A stretch of DNA of 24,354 bases, from contig JACQRQ010000203.1 in NCBI GenBank assembly GCA_016206405.1, positions 1 through 24,354 of the forward strand, read 5' to 3'. The notes under the pieces were generated by a model. It was given only the letters and a program-made list of their open reading frames with translations, was not told the origin of the DNA and did not search any database. Shown here one piece after another: positions 1-8,524 of this stretch (its first letter is position 1; every line of letters starts with the position of its first letter). The position numbers were made by a program, and so were the translations under genes. The stretch is from Elusimicrobiota bacterium. GTDB lineage: Bacteria > Elusimicrobiota > Elusimicrobia > O2-12-FULL-59-9.

Positions 1-1424
<1,424 letters not shown>

Positions 1425-1442
1425 AAATCCATCTTCGAATTT

Positions 1443-1489
1443 CACTCGACCACTGGACCACTGATCACTTTACCACTCTACCACTCACC
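1443..1489. repeat. Octamer tandem repeat array 1
   Basis: Six degenerate copies of an 8-mer run head to tail: CACTCGAC, CACTGGAC, CACTGAT (one base short), CACTTTAC, CACTCTAC, CACTCACC. The same unit appears in two other gaps (12505-12570 and 14216-14316). The array lies between acnA and the next promoter. Function unknown. Confidence 0.8.
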
Positions 1490-1503
1490 TTGGGGTTCTG
1501 ATA

Positions 1504-1532
1504 TTGGAGTGACTCAATACATTTGCTATCAT
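1504..1532 (+). promoter_or_regulatory. Probable sigma-70 promoter for the CBS-korAB operon
   Basis: TTGGAG (1504-1509), a 17-nt spacer and TATCAT (1527-1532). The -10 is preceded by TGC, making an extended -10. It lies 60 nt upstream of the first gene of the operon. Confidence 0.55.
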
Positions 1533-1591
1533 GCCATTGACGGCGAAATTATGCGCGCTTATCCTTATAAAATAGCGCGGAGGAAGCTTCG

Positions 1592-2068
1592 TTGGACGCC
1601 ATGTCGGTCAAGACCAAAGCCTTAAGCGAAAAAATCGGACATATCCGCCTGCCCAAACCGCTGCGCGTCCGAGCCGGAGACCCCCTTAAAGACGTGCTTT
1701 CGCAAATGCGGGAAAAGCGCGCGGGAACCGCCTTGGTCTGCCAAGGCGGCAAAATACTGGGCATTTTCACGGAGCGCGATTTCCTGATGAAAGTCTTAAA
1801 CCAGGTCAAGGACCCGAATCTTCCGATCAAGAATTTTATGTCTCCCAAGGTGACGACGATCACCCGCGACACGTCTCTGGGGGAGGCCGTTGAGCTCATG
1901 CACGTCCACGGCTACCGCAACCTGCCCGTGGTGGACGACAAGGACGCCCCCGTCGCGCTCGTCTCCGTCAGGCAGATCATCAAATATCTGGCGGCGCATT
2001 TCCCGGCCGAGGTCATGAATCTTCCGCCCGAGCCGGAGAAGGTCAGCGAGTCGCCGGAAGGAGCGTAG
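1592..2068 (+). CDS. CBS-domain pair protein, first gene of the korAB operon
   Basis: A 158-residue soluble protein made of a CBS-domain pair. The first repeat (about 25-75) contains the typical GKILGIFTERDFLMKVL segment and the second (about 85-140) contains VTTITRDTSLGEAVELMHVHGYRNLPVVDD. CBS pairs usually bind adenosyl ligands (AMP, ATP, NADH, SAM) and regulate a partner. The start is taken as TTG at 1592 because GGAGG at 1579-1583 is 8 nt away; the in-frame ATG at 1601 would be 17 nt away, too far. No catalytic domain is fused, so it probably acts on a partner. It sits 19 nt upstream of korA and is probably co-transcribed with it, which makes KorAB the obvious candidate partner; that link is inferred. 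Confidence 0.9.
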   Translation: MDAMSVKTKALSEKIGHIRLPKPLRVRAGDPLKDVLSQMREKRAGTALVCQGGKILGIFTERDFLMKVLNQVKDPNLPIKNFMSPKVTTITRDTSLGEAVELMHVHGYRNLPVVDDKDAPVALVSVRQIIKYLAAHFPAEVMNLPPEPEKVSESPEGA

Positions 2069-2087
2069 CGCGCGCCGCCGCATTTAA

Positions 2088-3983
2088 ATGGCCGACACAA
2101 AACCGAAGCCCGTCGAGACCCTTGAGTCGGTGACCATCCGCTTCGCCGGGGACTCGGGCGACGGCATCCAGCTTTCCGGCACGCAGTTCACCACCGCCAC
2201 CGCGATGTCCGGCAACGATCTGAGCACGCTGCCGGATTTTCCGGCGGAAATCCGGGCTCCCGCCGGCACGCTTCCGGGAGTCAGCAGCTTCCAAATCCAC
2301 TTCAGCTCCAAAGACATCCTCACTCCCGGCGACGAGCCGCAGGTGCTCATCGCCATGAATCCCGCGGCCCTGAAAGCCCACGTCAAGGACGTGGTCTCCG
2401 GCGGCATTTTAATCCTCAATGCCGACACCTTCACGCCCCAAAACCTGGAAAAGGCGGGCTATAAATCCAATCCCCTGGAGGACGGCTCCCTGGCCGATTA
2501 CCGGGTGATACCCGTGCCGCTCTCGACGCTGACCGCCAACACGCTGGAGGACACCGCCCTCAAACGGACCCATATCGACCGCTGCAAGAATTTTTTCGCC
2601 CTGGGCATCATGTACTGGCTCTACGACCGCCCCTTGGAGCCGACGCTGGATTGGATACAAAAGAAGTTCCAGAAAATGCCGGAAATCTCGGAGGCCAACT
2701 CCAAGGCGCTGCACGCCGGCTACGCCTTCGGGGAGACCACCGAGCTCTTCCAGAGCCATTACCACGTCGGCAAGGCCCCCATAAAGCCCGGGAAATACCG
2801 CAAAATCACGGGCAACGAAGCGACCGCTTTCGGCCTGATCGCCGCCTCGCAGCTTTCCGGACGGACCCTCTTTTACGGCAGCTATCCCATCACTCCCGCC
2901 AGCGACATCCTGCACGAGCTGGCCAAGCACAAGAATTTCGGCGTCAAGACTTTTCAAGCCGAAGACGAGATCGCCGCCGTCGGCGCGGCCATCGGCGCCT
3001 CTTTCGCCGGCCATATCGGCGTGACGGGAACCAGCGGCCCCGGCGTCGCGCTCAAATCGGAGGCCATCGGCCTGGCGGTGAGCACCGAACTGCCGCTCAT
3101 CGTTCTGAATATCCAGCGCGGCGGGCCCAGCACCGGATTGCCGACCAAAACGGAGCAGGCCGACCTCCTGCAGGCTTACGGGGGGCGAAACGGCGAGTCC
3201 CCCGTCGCCATCCTGGCGCCGGCCACCCCTTCGGACTGCTTCGACATGACCATCCAGGCCGTGCGCATCGCTTTAAAATACATGACCCCCGTCGTCCTTC
3301 TATCCGACGGCTACCTGGCCAACGGCGCCGAACCATGGAAAATTCCGGACGTTTCCAGCCTGCCTCCGCTGCCGCGCTTAAACGCCTCCGATCCCGATGG
3401 GTTTTTCCCGTTCAAGCGCGACCCCGAGACTTTGGCGCGCCTGTGGGCCCTTCCAGGAACGCCGGGATTGGAGCACCGCATCGGCGGTTTGGAAAAAGCC
3501 GACATCACGGGCAACGTGAGCTACGAGCCGGAAAATCACGAGCGCATGGTCCACTTGCGCGCCGAAAAAATCCAGCGCATCGCCCGCGAAATTCCTCCGA
3601 CGGAAATCCTGGGCCCGCATCAAGGCAAGCTTTTGGTGGTCGGCTGGGGCAGCTCTTACGGCGCCATCGCCTCGGCGGCTCAAAACATGCAGAAACAGGG
3701 CCTGGAAGTCGCCGCCGTCCACGTGCGCTACTTGAATCCTTTTCCCCCCGATTTGGGCCGTATTCTCAAAAATTACGAGCAAATTCTGGTGCCCGAAATG
3801 AACCTAGGACAGTTTTTGCTTCTTTTGAGGGCGCACTACCTCGTTCCGGCCGTGGGGCTCAACAAGGTCAAGGGGCAGCCGTTTAAAGTCTCGGAGATCG
3901 AGAACAAGATTCTTCAAATGCTCGGCAAAAAGGAGACATCCGATGGCGGAAACAAAAGCCGCGCCGCCCGCGCTAACGCGTAA
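2088..3983 (+). CDS. korA: 2-oxoacid:ferredoxin oxidoreductase, fused gamma-alpha subunit (KorA type)
   Basis: Together with KorB it oxidatively decarboxylates a 2-oxoacid, most likely 2-oxoglutarate, to the acyl-CoA and passes electrons to ferredoxin; it can run in reverse as a CO2-fixing step. The 631-residue protein has an N-terminal gamma domain (about 12-200, GDSGDG at 21-26) fused to the alpha/pyrimidine-binding domain (YPITP at 266-270, GGPSTG at 345-350) and a C-terminal transketolase-like domain. This architecture and length match the two-subunit KorAB enzymes such as those of mycobacteria. ATG 2088 is directly preceded by an in-frame TAA (2085-2087), so no earlier start exists. The nearest purine-rich SD-like stretch is about 25 nt upstream, so coupling with the upstream gene is likely. 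Its 3' end overlaps korB by 41 nt. Substrate specificity cannot be read from sequence with certainty. Confidence 0.95.
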   Translation: MADTKPKPVETLESVTIRFAGDSGDGIQLSGTQFTTATAMSGNDLSTLPDFPAEIRAPAGTLPGVSSFQIHFSSKDILTPGDEPQVLIAMNPAALKAHVKDVVSGGILILNADTFTPQNLEKAGYKSNPLEDGSLADYRVIPVPLSTLTANTLEDTALKRTHIDRCKNFFALGIMYWLYDRPLEPTLDWIQKKFQKMPEISEANSKALHAGYAFGETTELFQSHYHVGKAPIKPGKYRKITGNEATAFGLIAASQLSGRTLFYGSYPITPASDILHELAKHKNFGVKTFQAEDEIAAVGAAIGASFAGHIGVTGTSGPGVALKSEAIGLAVSTELPLIVLNIQRGGPSTGLPTKTEQADLLQAYGGRNGESPVAILAPATPSDCFDMTIQAVRIALKYMTPVVLLSDGYLANGAEPWKIPDVSSLPPLPRLNASDPDGFFPFKRDPETLARLWALPGTPGLEHRIGGLEKADITGNVSYEPENHERMVHLRAEKIQRIAREIPPTEILGPHQGKLLVVGWGSSYGAIASAAQNMQKQGLEVAAVHVRYLNPFPPDLGRILKNYEQILVPEMNLGQFLLLLRAHYLVPAVGLNKVKGQPFKVSEIENKILQMLGKKETSDGGNKSRAARANA

Positions 3984-4992
3984 GGATTTCATCTCGGACC
4001 AGATCGTCCGCTGGTGTCCCGGCTGCGGGGATTTCGCCATCCTGGCCCAGACGCAAAAGTTTCTGCCCACCCTGAATATTCCGCGGGAGAAATTCGTGTT
4101 CATCTCCGGCATCGGATGCGCCTCCCGCTTCCCCTACTACGTCGACACCTACGGCTTTCACAGCATTCACGGGCGCGCCCCGGCCATCGCCACGGGCGTC
4201 AAATGCGCCAATCCGGACCTCTCCGTTTGGGTGGTGACCGGAGACGGCGACAGCCTGAGCATCGGCACCAACCACCTCATCCATGCTTTAAGGCGCAATA
4301 TCGGAATCAACATCCTGCTTTTTAACAACGAGGTTTACGGCCTGACCAAGGGTCAGACCTCGCCGACCTCCCGCATGGGCACCAAAACCAAATCGACCCC
4401 CTACGGCTCCATCCAGGAACCGATGATTCCCGTCAGCATAGCTCTGGCGGCCGAGGCGACCTTCGTCGCGCGGACTTTCGACACCAACCTGGACCATCTC
4501 TCCGAAATGCTGCTGCGGGCCGCGCGGCATAAAGGCACGGCGTTCATTGAGATTTTGCAGAATTGCAAGGTTTTCAACGACGGCGCCTTCGCCGACATCA
4601 CGGAACGATCCCACCGCGAAGAAACGACGCTGACCCTTAGCCACGGAAAGCCGCTTATTTTCGGAAAAGAAAAGAATAAAGGCATCCGCGTGAGAGGCTA
4701 CGTCCCCGAAATCGTGGAGTTTGAGCCGGGCCGGGCGCCGCCGGAGATTTTAGTCCATGACGAAAGGCATCCGGATTCCAGCCTGGCGTATTTGCTTTCC
4801 AAGCTCTACACGCCTAAATTTCCGGCGCCCATCGGCGTCTTCCGGGACGTGGAGCGCCCCACTTACGAGGAGCTCATGAGCCAGCAAATCGAGGCCGTCA
4901 AAAAAACCCGGCCGGCGGATTTGCAGGCCTTGATCGCGGGCTCCGAAACCTGGCAGGTTCCGGCGCAGCGGGACGCGGAGGAAGGAGCATGA
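3943..4992 (+). CDS. korB: 2-oxoacid:ferredoxin oxidoreductase, beta subunit (KorB type)
   Basis: The TPP- and [4Fe-4S]-binding catalytic subunit, 349 residues, partner of KorA. Visible features are WCPGCGD (Cys25, Cys28), GIGC (Cys59), the TPP/Mg motif GDGD (100-103) followed by NNEVYGLTKGQ (about 128-138), and ILQNCKVFNDGAF with Cys208, giving the four cysteines expected for the cluster. The ILQNC-FNDGAF block is typical of the 2-oxoglutarate branch. AGGAG (3931-3935) is 7 nt before ATG 3943, inside the korA coding region, so the two genes overlap and are translationally linked. The stop overlaps the next start as ATGA. Thiamine pyrophosphokinase later in the window makes its cofactor. Confidence 0.96.
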   Translation: MAETKAAPPALTRKDFISDQIVRWCPGCGDFAILAQTQKFLPTLNIPREKFVFISGIGCASRFPYYVDTYGFHSIHGRAPAIATGVKCANPDLSVWVVTGDGDSLSIGTNHLIHALRRNIGINILLFNNEVYGLTKGQTSPTSRMGTKTKSTPYGSIQEPMIPVSIALAAEATFVARTFDTNLDHLSEMLLRAARHKGTAFIEILQNCKVFNDGAFADITERSHREETTLTLSHGKPLIFGKEKNKGIRVRGYVPEIVEFEPGRAPPEILVHDERHPDSSLAYLLSKLYTPKFPAPIGVFRDVERPTYEELMSQQIEAVKKTRPADLQALIAGSETWQVPAQRDAEEGA

Positions 4993-5486
4993 TTTGCCCG
5001 GCCTGCGAGCACGACAATCTTCCCGGCGTCGAAGAATGTGAAAACTGCCAGCACCCTCTGTCCCCATTGGACCTGCCGCAGCCCACCCGGGGCCTCCAGA
5101 AGCGCATTTTGGAAGGAACGGTCTCGGAGCTCAAGCCGCGGCCGGCCATCGCGGTCGCTCCGGACGCGTCCGTTTCAGCGGCCGTCGAGTTGATGCAGGC
5201 CAATAAGATCGGCTGCGTCCTTGTCCAAACAGCCGGCTCTCTGGCCGGCATCCTGACCGAAAAGGCCCTTCTAAAAAGCGTCGGCCTGCGCCTCAAGGAG
5301 CTCCCCTCGATTCAGGTCAAAGAGGTGATGGACCCCCATCCCGTCGCCTTGACCGAAAAATCGACGATCGCCTTCGCTTTCCATACCATGTCCGTCGGCG
5401 ACTCGCGCTACGTGCCCGTGCTGCGCAACGACCGCTCGCTGGGCATCATCTCGGTGCGAGACCTCCTCCGCTATCTGTGCAAATAA
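4989..5486 (+). CDS. Zinc-ribbon plus CBS-domain pair protein
   Basis: A 165-residue protein with an N-terminal zinc ribbon (Cys3, Cys6, Cys17, Cys20; CxxC-x10-CxxC) followed by two CBS repeats (about 45-100 and 105-163), with VSAAVELMQANKIGCVLV and the terminal SLGIISVRDLLRYLCK typical of CBS folds. It overlaps korB by 4 nt (ATGA) and has GGAGG at 4977-4981, 7 nt before the ATG. The overlap implies co-translation with KorB. The CBS pair suggests nucleotide sensing and the ribbon suggests a protein or nucleic acid contact; neither ligand nor partner is visible. It is not a simple duplicate of the first CBS protein, which lacks the ribbon. No terminator follows before the cold-shock promoter. 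Confidence 0.9.
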   Translation: MICPACEHDNLPGVEECENCQHPLSPLDLPQPTRGLQKRILEGTVSELKPRPAIAVAPDASVSAAVELMQANKIGCVLVQTAGSLAGILTEKALLKSVGLRLKELPSIQVKEVMDPHPVALTEKSTIAFAFHTMSVGDSRYVPVLRNDRSLGIISVRDLLRYLCK

Positions 5487-5508
5487 CCGCCCCAAAGCGC
5501 CCAATTTG

Positions 5509-5517
5509 TGGTATAAT
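5509..5517 (+). promoter_or_regulatory. Perfect extended -10 promoter of the cold-shock gene
   Basis: TGGTATAAT is a consensus extended -10 (TGn plus TATAAT at 5512-5517). No good -35 is present at the usual distance, as is common for extended -10 promoters. The predicted transcription start is near 5523, about 85 nt before the start codon. Confidence 0.7.
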
Positions 5518-5520
5518 AGG

Positions 5521-5580
5521 GTCGCCGGTTAACTCTGGCGACGACAGTAACTCATGGGACCCGGCCAATGCCCCGTCCCA
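5521..5580 (+). promoter_or_regulatory. Structured 5' leader of the cold-shock mRNA
   Basis: Two hairpins fill the leader. The first pairs GTCGCC (5521-5526) with GGCGAC (5537-5542). The second pairs TGGGAC (5555-5560) with GTCCCA (5575-5580), with an inner GG/CC pair. The SD follows at 5591-5597. Long structured leaders that change fold with temperature are known for cspA-type mRNAs; whether this one does so is inferred. Confidence 0.5.
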
Positions 5581-5607
5581 GGGATTAAAAAGAGAGGTAA
5601 ATTAGTA

Positions 5608-5832
5608 ATGGCTAACAAGACAGGCAAAGTGAAGTGGTTCAATGACGCAAAAGGCTATGGTTTCATCACTCCTGATGATGGATCCAAAGACGTATTTGTC
5701 CATCATTCCTCAATCCAAGGAGAAGGATTTCGAACCCTTTCGGAGAATCAACCCGTAGAGTTTGAATTGCTGGAATCCGACAAAGGTCCCAAAGCGACCA
5801 ACGTCATCAAGCTGGAAACCGCCGCGAATTAA
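5608..5832 (+). CDS. Cold-shock domain protein (CspA family)
   Basis: A 74-residue single-stranded nucleic acid binding protein acting as an RNA chaperone. It has the family start GKVKWFNDAKGYGFI (RNP1-type) and the DVFVHHSSI motif (RNP2-type), and ends with GPKATNVIKLE. Length equals the usual 65-75 residues. An upstream in-frame ATG at 5554 lies inside a leader hairpin and would add 18 non-conserved residues; ATG 5608 with AGAGG (5593-5597) 10 nt away gives the canonical N-terminus. Codon use is visibly more AT-rich than the neighbours, which could reflect high expression or different ancestry. It is a single-gene unit between its own extended -10 promoter and a strong terminator. Confidence 0.96.
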   Translation: MANKTGKVKWFNDAKGYGFITPDDGSKDVFVHHSSIQGEGFRTLSENQPVEFELLESDKGPKATNVIKLETAAN

Positions 5833-5849
5833 CAGCGGGCTGCGTTCAA

Positions 5850-5884
5850 AAAAACCCATGCTTTAAAAAGCATGGGTTTTTTGT
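5850..5884. terminator. Strong, apparently bidirectional intrinsic terminator
   Basis: Stem AAAACCCATGCTT (5851-5863) pairs with AAGCATGGGTTTT (5868-5880) across a TAAA loop, followed by more T. The A-run on the left arm provides a U-tract on the other strand, so it can serve both the cold-shock gene (+) and the convergent mgtC-like gene (-). Confidence 0.9.
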
Positions 5885-5917
5885 TGGGCCGGAGGCCGCG
5901 TCAGCCCGAAAACCGCG

Positions 5918-6577
5918 TCAGAACTTAACTTCTTCGACGTATTCGGATTTAAGCAGGGTCTGAAGGAATTCGTCATGGAGCCACTGGCCGCCGATGGTGT
6001 GCACTTCCATGAAAAAGACGTCTTTCTGCCGGGTCACCTTTTTATCCAGCAAGCGGATGAAGTAGCGGTTAAAGAGCTCCAGCACCATTTTGGGGCTGTT
6101 GGGGTCGGGAGAGCAGCGGATGTGATAAATGTGCTGGCGGGTTTTTTTGGCCAAAATGAGATGGTCGAGCCGGAAAAGCACGAGTTGAACGATCAAAGCC
6201 CCGACGGTCGTAAAGGCGCTGATCTTGTAATAGCCGAATCCCACGCCGCAGCCGACGGAGGCGACCAGCCAAATCATGGCCGCCGTCGTGAGCCCCGTGA
6301 TATGCGCGCCCTCCCGCAGGATGGCGCCGGTGCCCAGAAAGCCGACGCCGGTGACGATTTGCGCCGCGATGCGTCCCGGGTCCTGAAAATAGGCGGCGCC
6401 CACCTTCAAGGAAACGATGGAAAAAAGGGTCGCTCCCAAAGAAATAAGAACGTTGGTCTTAAAGCCCGCGGGCTTGTCGTGGAACTCCCTCTCAAAGCCC
6501 AGAAGGCCTCCCAACAACATCGAGAGGGCGATTTTTACCAGGTCCTCAGGAACGGCGTTTAAAAAAACTTCAAACAT
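5918..6577 (-). CDS. MgtC/SapB family membrane protein
   Basis: Inner-membrane protein of the MgtC/SapB family, linked in other bacteria to low-Mg2+ survival and modulation of ATP synthase, though many members have no assigned role. The hydrophobic N-terminal half carries the family signature LLGGLLGFEREFHDKPAGFKT and then VTGVGFLGTGAILREG; a C-terminal cytoplasmic domain of about 90 residues follows (YHIRCSPD to EEVKF). Start chosen at 6577 (MFEVFLNAV, 219 residues) because AAGGGG lies 7 nt upstream. A TTG at 6634 would extend the frame by 19 residues but falls inside the predicted -35 box. It converges on the cold-shock gene and is divergent from the HAD gene. Confidence 0.9.
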   Translation of the reverse strand: MFEVFLNAVPEDLVKIALSMLLGGLLGFEREFHDKPAGFKTNVLISLGATLFSIVSLKVGAAYFQDPGRIAAQIVTGVGFLGTGAILREGAHITGLTTAAMIWLVASVGCGVGFGYYKISAFTTVGALIVQLVLFRLDHLILAKKTRQHIYHIRCSPDPNSPKMVLELFNRYFIRLLDKKVTRQKDVFFMEVHTIGGQWLHDEFLQTLLKSEYVEEVKF

Positions 6578-6604
6578 TGACAAACCCCTTTGCGGCGCTT
6601 TGAA

Positions 6605-6634
6605 ATCATACATAATCCGTTCCAAAATTGGCAA
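6605..6634 (-). promoter_or_regulatory. Probable promoter of the mgtC-like gene
   Basis: On the minus strand: TTGCCA (6629-6634), an 18-nt spacer, and TATGAT (6605-6610), 27 nt before ATG 6577. The placement argues against the longer TTG-initiated reading frame. Confidence 0.55.
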
Positions 6635-6682
6635 TCCCGGGAAAGGGGATGAAGTTCCGGCAAAAATAGTAGAATAGGGTTC

Positions 6683-7318
6683 ATGCGGCCGATCAAAGCT
6701 TTTTTCTTCGATATCGGAAACGTCCTATTGAAATTCAGCCTGCATAAGCTGGCGCTTGAGATCATCCGGAACACCAGCGTCTCCTTGATCGCGGTCAAAA
6801 ATTTTTTCCTGGACTCGGGACTGGAAGACCGGTACGAAAGAGGCCTCCTCAGCTCCCAGGAATTTTTTGATGAGGTGAAAAAACAGCTTAAATTCCGGGG
6901 CGACCTCGATGCCTTCTCAAAAATCTGGGGCAGCCATTTCAGCGAAAACAAGGAAGTCGTCGAGCTGATGCTCAAGCTCAAAAAGCGCTCGAAGATTTAT
7001 CTGCTGTCCAACACCAACGATCTGCATTACCGGTTTTTGATTCGCAACTATAATTTCCTGAGCCGGGTGGACGGCGCGGCTCTTTCCTTTGAAGTCGGCC
7101 ACCGCAAACCGGAGCGCGAGATGTACCGCTCCGCCTTGAACCTGGCGGGAGTGAAAGCCGCGGAATCCGTTTTTATCGACGATTTGCCGGAAAACGTCGA
7201 AGGGGCGAGGCAATTGGGCATTTACGCCATCCGCTTTACGGGCCTTGAGCCGCTCAAGGCCGAACTGGATAAGCTCAACGACGGCTTGACATCGACGGGC
7301 GCCCGCGGCTATACTTAG
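6683..7318 (+). CDS. HAD-superfamily phosphatase (YihX-like subgroup)
   Basis: A 211-residue haloacid dehalogenase-type hydrolase, probably a small-molecule phosphatase. Motif I is FFFDIGNVLL with nucleophile Asp10 (the DxGNV variant seen in YihX-like and epoxide-hydrolase-N-like HADs), motif II LLSNTN near 110, motif III with Lys in GHRKPEREMY near 140, and motif IV VFIDDLPENVEGA near 162-174. The cap is a small alpha-helical (C1) type. No clear Shine-Dalgarno precedes ATG 6683; a possible -10 (TAGAAT, 6670-6675) lies only 7 nt upstream, so the mRNA may be leaderless. Substrate unknown. Its last codons contain the promoter of the next operon. Confidence 0.88.
   Translation: MRPIKAFFFDIGNVLLKFSLHKLALEIIRNTSVSLIAVKNFFLDSGLEDRYERGLLSSQEFFDEVKKQLKFRGDLDAFSKIWGSHFSENKEVVELMLKLKKRSKIYLLSNTNDLHYRFLIRNYNFLSRVDGAALSFEVGHRKPEREMYRSALNLAGVKAAESVFIDDLPENVEGARQLGIYAIRFTGLEPLKAELDKLNDGLTSTGARGYT
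7286..7315 (+). promoter_or_regulatory. Consensus-like sigma-70 promoter of the rhodanese-nfu operon
   Basis: TTGACA (7286-7291), an 18-nt spacer, and TATACT (7310-7315), inside the end of the HAD gene and 32 nt before the next start codon. The -35 is a perfect consensus, which is rare in this window. Confidence 0.75.
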
Positions 7319-7334
7319 AGGGGGCGCCGCGGGC
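7301..7334. promoter_or_regulatory. Inverted repeat spanning the -10 and start of transcription
   Basis: Perfect 9-bp arms GCCCGCGGC (7301-7309) and GCCGCGGGC (7326-7334) flank the TATACT box. The position suits an operator, or on DNA level a cruciform; as RNA only the right arm would be transcribed. Which regulator binds is unknown. Confidence 0.5.
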
Positions 7335-7347
7335 TCAGGAGAAACTT

Positions 7348-7884
7348 ATGTCGACAGCGATTGAAATAACGAAAAATTCCACCATGCAGGAAATTCTGGA
7401 CGCCTATCCGGGGGCCCAAAGCGCCTTATTTTCGCGCTATCATGTCGGCGGATGCTCCAGTTGCGGTTTTCAGCCCGGCGAGACTCTAGAACAGGTCTGT
7501 CAAAGCCACTCCATCGGGGATGTGGAAGAGGTGATCCAGCACATAAAAAGCAGCGCTGACGCCGAGCAGGCTCTTTCTTTAAGCCCCCAAGAATTGCAGA
7601 TGCGCCTTGAGAAGTCGGCTTTTAAAATCATCGATATCCGGACGCCGGAGGAGTTTGAAATGCTCCATCTGGAAGAGGCCCGCCCGGCCACCCAAGAGCT
7701 CGTCGAGGAAGTTCTCACCCGGTGGCCCAAAGACTCCGAGTTCGTGCTGGTCTGCCATGACGGCAAGATGAGCCGCGAAGCCGCTTCCAATCTCCGCACC
7801 CAAGGCTTCGTGAACGTGAAGGCTTTAAAAGGCGGCCTGGCGGCATGGTCTAAGGAGATCGATCCGCTTTTCCCCAGTTACTGA
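7348..7884 (+). CDS. DUF1858-type redox domain fused to rhodanese domain
   Basis: A 178-residue cytoplasmic fusion. Residues 5-68 resemble the DUF1858/hybrid-cluster-associated disulfide domain: STMQEILDAYPGAQSALFSRYHVGGCSSCG with Cys36 and Cys39 as a CxxC and a further Cys51. Residues 78-172 form a rhodanese domain with IIDIRTPEEFE and the catalytic loop CHDGKMS (Cys136), then KGGLAAWSKEIDP. Rhodaneses carry persulfide sulfur on the active Cys. AGGAG (7337-7341) is 6 nt before the ATG. It is first in an operon with an Nfu scaffold 12 nt downstream, which suggests sulfur or redox supply for Fe-S assembly; that role is inferred from context. Confidence 0.88.
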   Translation: MSTAIEITKNSTMQEILDAYPGAQSALFSRYHVGGCSSCGFQPGETLEQVCQSHSIGDVEEVIQHIKSSADAEQALSLSPQELQMRLEKSAFKIIDIRTPEEFEMLHLEEARPATQELVEEVLTRWPKDSEFVLVCHDGKMSREAASNLRTQGFVNVKALKGGLAAWSKEIDPLFPSY

Positions 7885-7896
7885 GCGAGAAACCCC

Positions 7897-8499
7897 ATGA
7901 AACAGGAAATTAAGATCAGCGCAAGCCTTTCGGCCGGAAATCCCGCCCGCTGCAAATTCACCGTCAACCGGCCCCTTCTTCCCGGCCGCACGGTCACCTA
8001 CTCCGAGGCGCGGCAAGCGGCGGAATCGCCCCTGGCCCTGGCGCTATTTGAAATTCTCGAGGTCTCCGAGGTGCGAATCTCAGGCGATTGGGTTCAGGTG
8101 ACCAAGAAAGACGCGGGCAACTGGGCGCCCTTGGCCAAAAAAATAGGCTCCGGCATCCGCTCAGCGCTGGAGCGCGGCGCTAATCCCGTCGCCCAAAACG
8201 CCGGAAAGGAGCTGCCCGGCCCGGATGAAATCCGGCTTAAGATCGAGCGCCTGTTTGAAACCGAGATCAATCCGGCCATCGCCTCGCACGGGGGATTTGT
8301 CGAGCTGCTCGACGTCAAAGGCGCCTCGGTCTACCTGCAGATGGGCGGCGGCTGCCAGGGCTGCGGAATGGCCAATGTCACGCTCCGACAAGGCATCGAG
8401 ACTTCCATACGCGACGCCGTTCCGGAGGTGGAGGAGATTCTTGATTCCACCGACCACGCCTCGGGCGCCAATCCGTACTACCAGCCTTCCAAAAAGTAA
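7897..8499 (+). CDS. Nfu-type Fe-S cluster scaffold (Nfu N-domain plus NifU C-domain)
   Basis: A 200-residue protein with both Nfu domains. Residues 1-92 match the Nfu/NifU N-terminal domain (KFTVNRPLLPGRTVTYS, ESPLALALFEILEVSEVRISGDWVQVTK). Residues 110-185 are the NifU C-terminal domain with GGFVELLDVKGASVYLQMGG and the cluster motif CQGC (Cys153, Cys156). Nfu proteins carry and deliver [4Fe-4S] clusters to client enzymes; KorB and aconitase in this window are obvious cluster-requiring proteins. The arrangement resembles the mitochondrial-type Nfu rather than NfuA, whose N-domain is an A-type fold. ATG 7897 follows the rhodanese stop by 12 nt with only a weak SD, consistent with coupling. 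Confidence 0.92.
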   Translation: MKQEIKISASLSAGNPARCKFTVNRPLLPGRTVTYSEARQAAESPLALALFEILEVSEVRISGDWVQVTKKDAGNWAPLAKKIGSGIRSALERGANPVAQNAGKELPGPDEIRLKIERLFETEINPAIASHGGFVELLDVKGASVYLQMGGGCQGCGMANVTLRQGIETSIRDAVPEVEEILDSTDHASGANPYYQPSKK

Positions 8500-8524
8500 G
8501 GTCCTAACGCCCACGTTCCGCATC

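Noticed and set aside
2651..3886. A 411-residue open frame inside korA on the same strand
   Set aside because: It is an Arg/Pro-rich shadow frame of a GC-rich gene; korA has full family motifs across the same bases.
8225..8524. N-terminal extension of the ATP-grasp frame into nfu
   Set aside because: The extra 100 residues are the nfu gene read in another frame; the fold and family start at ATG 8525.
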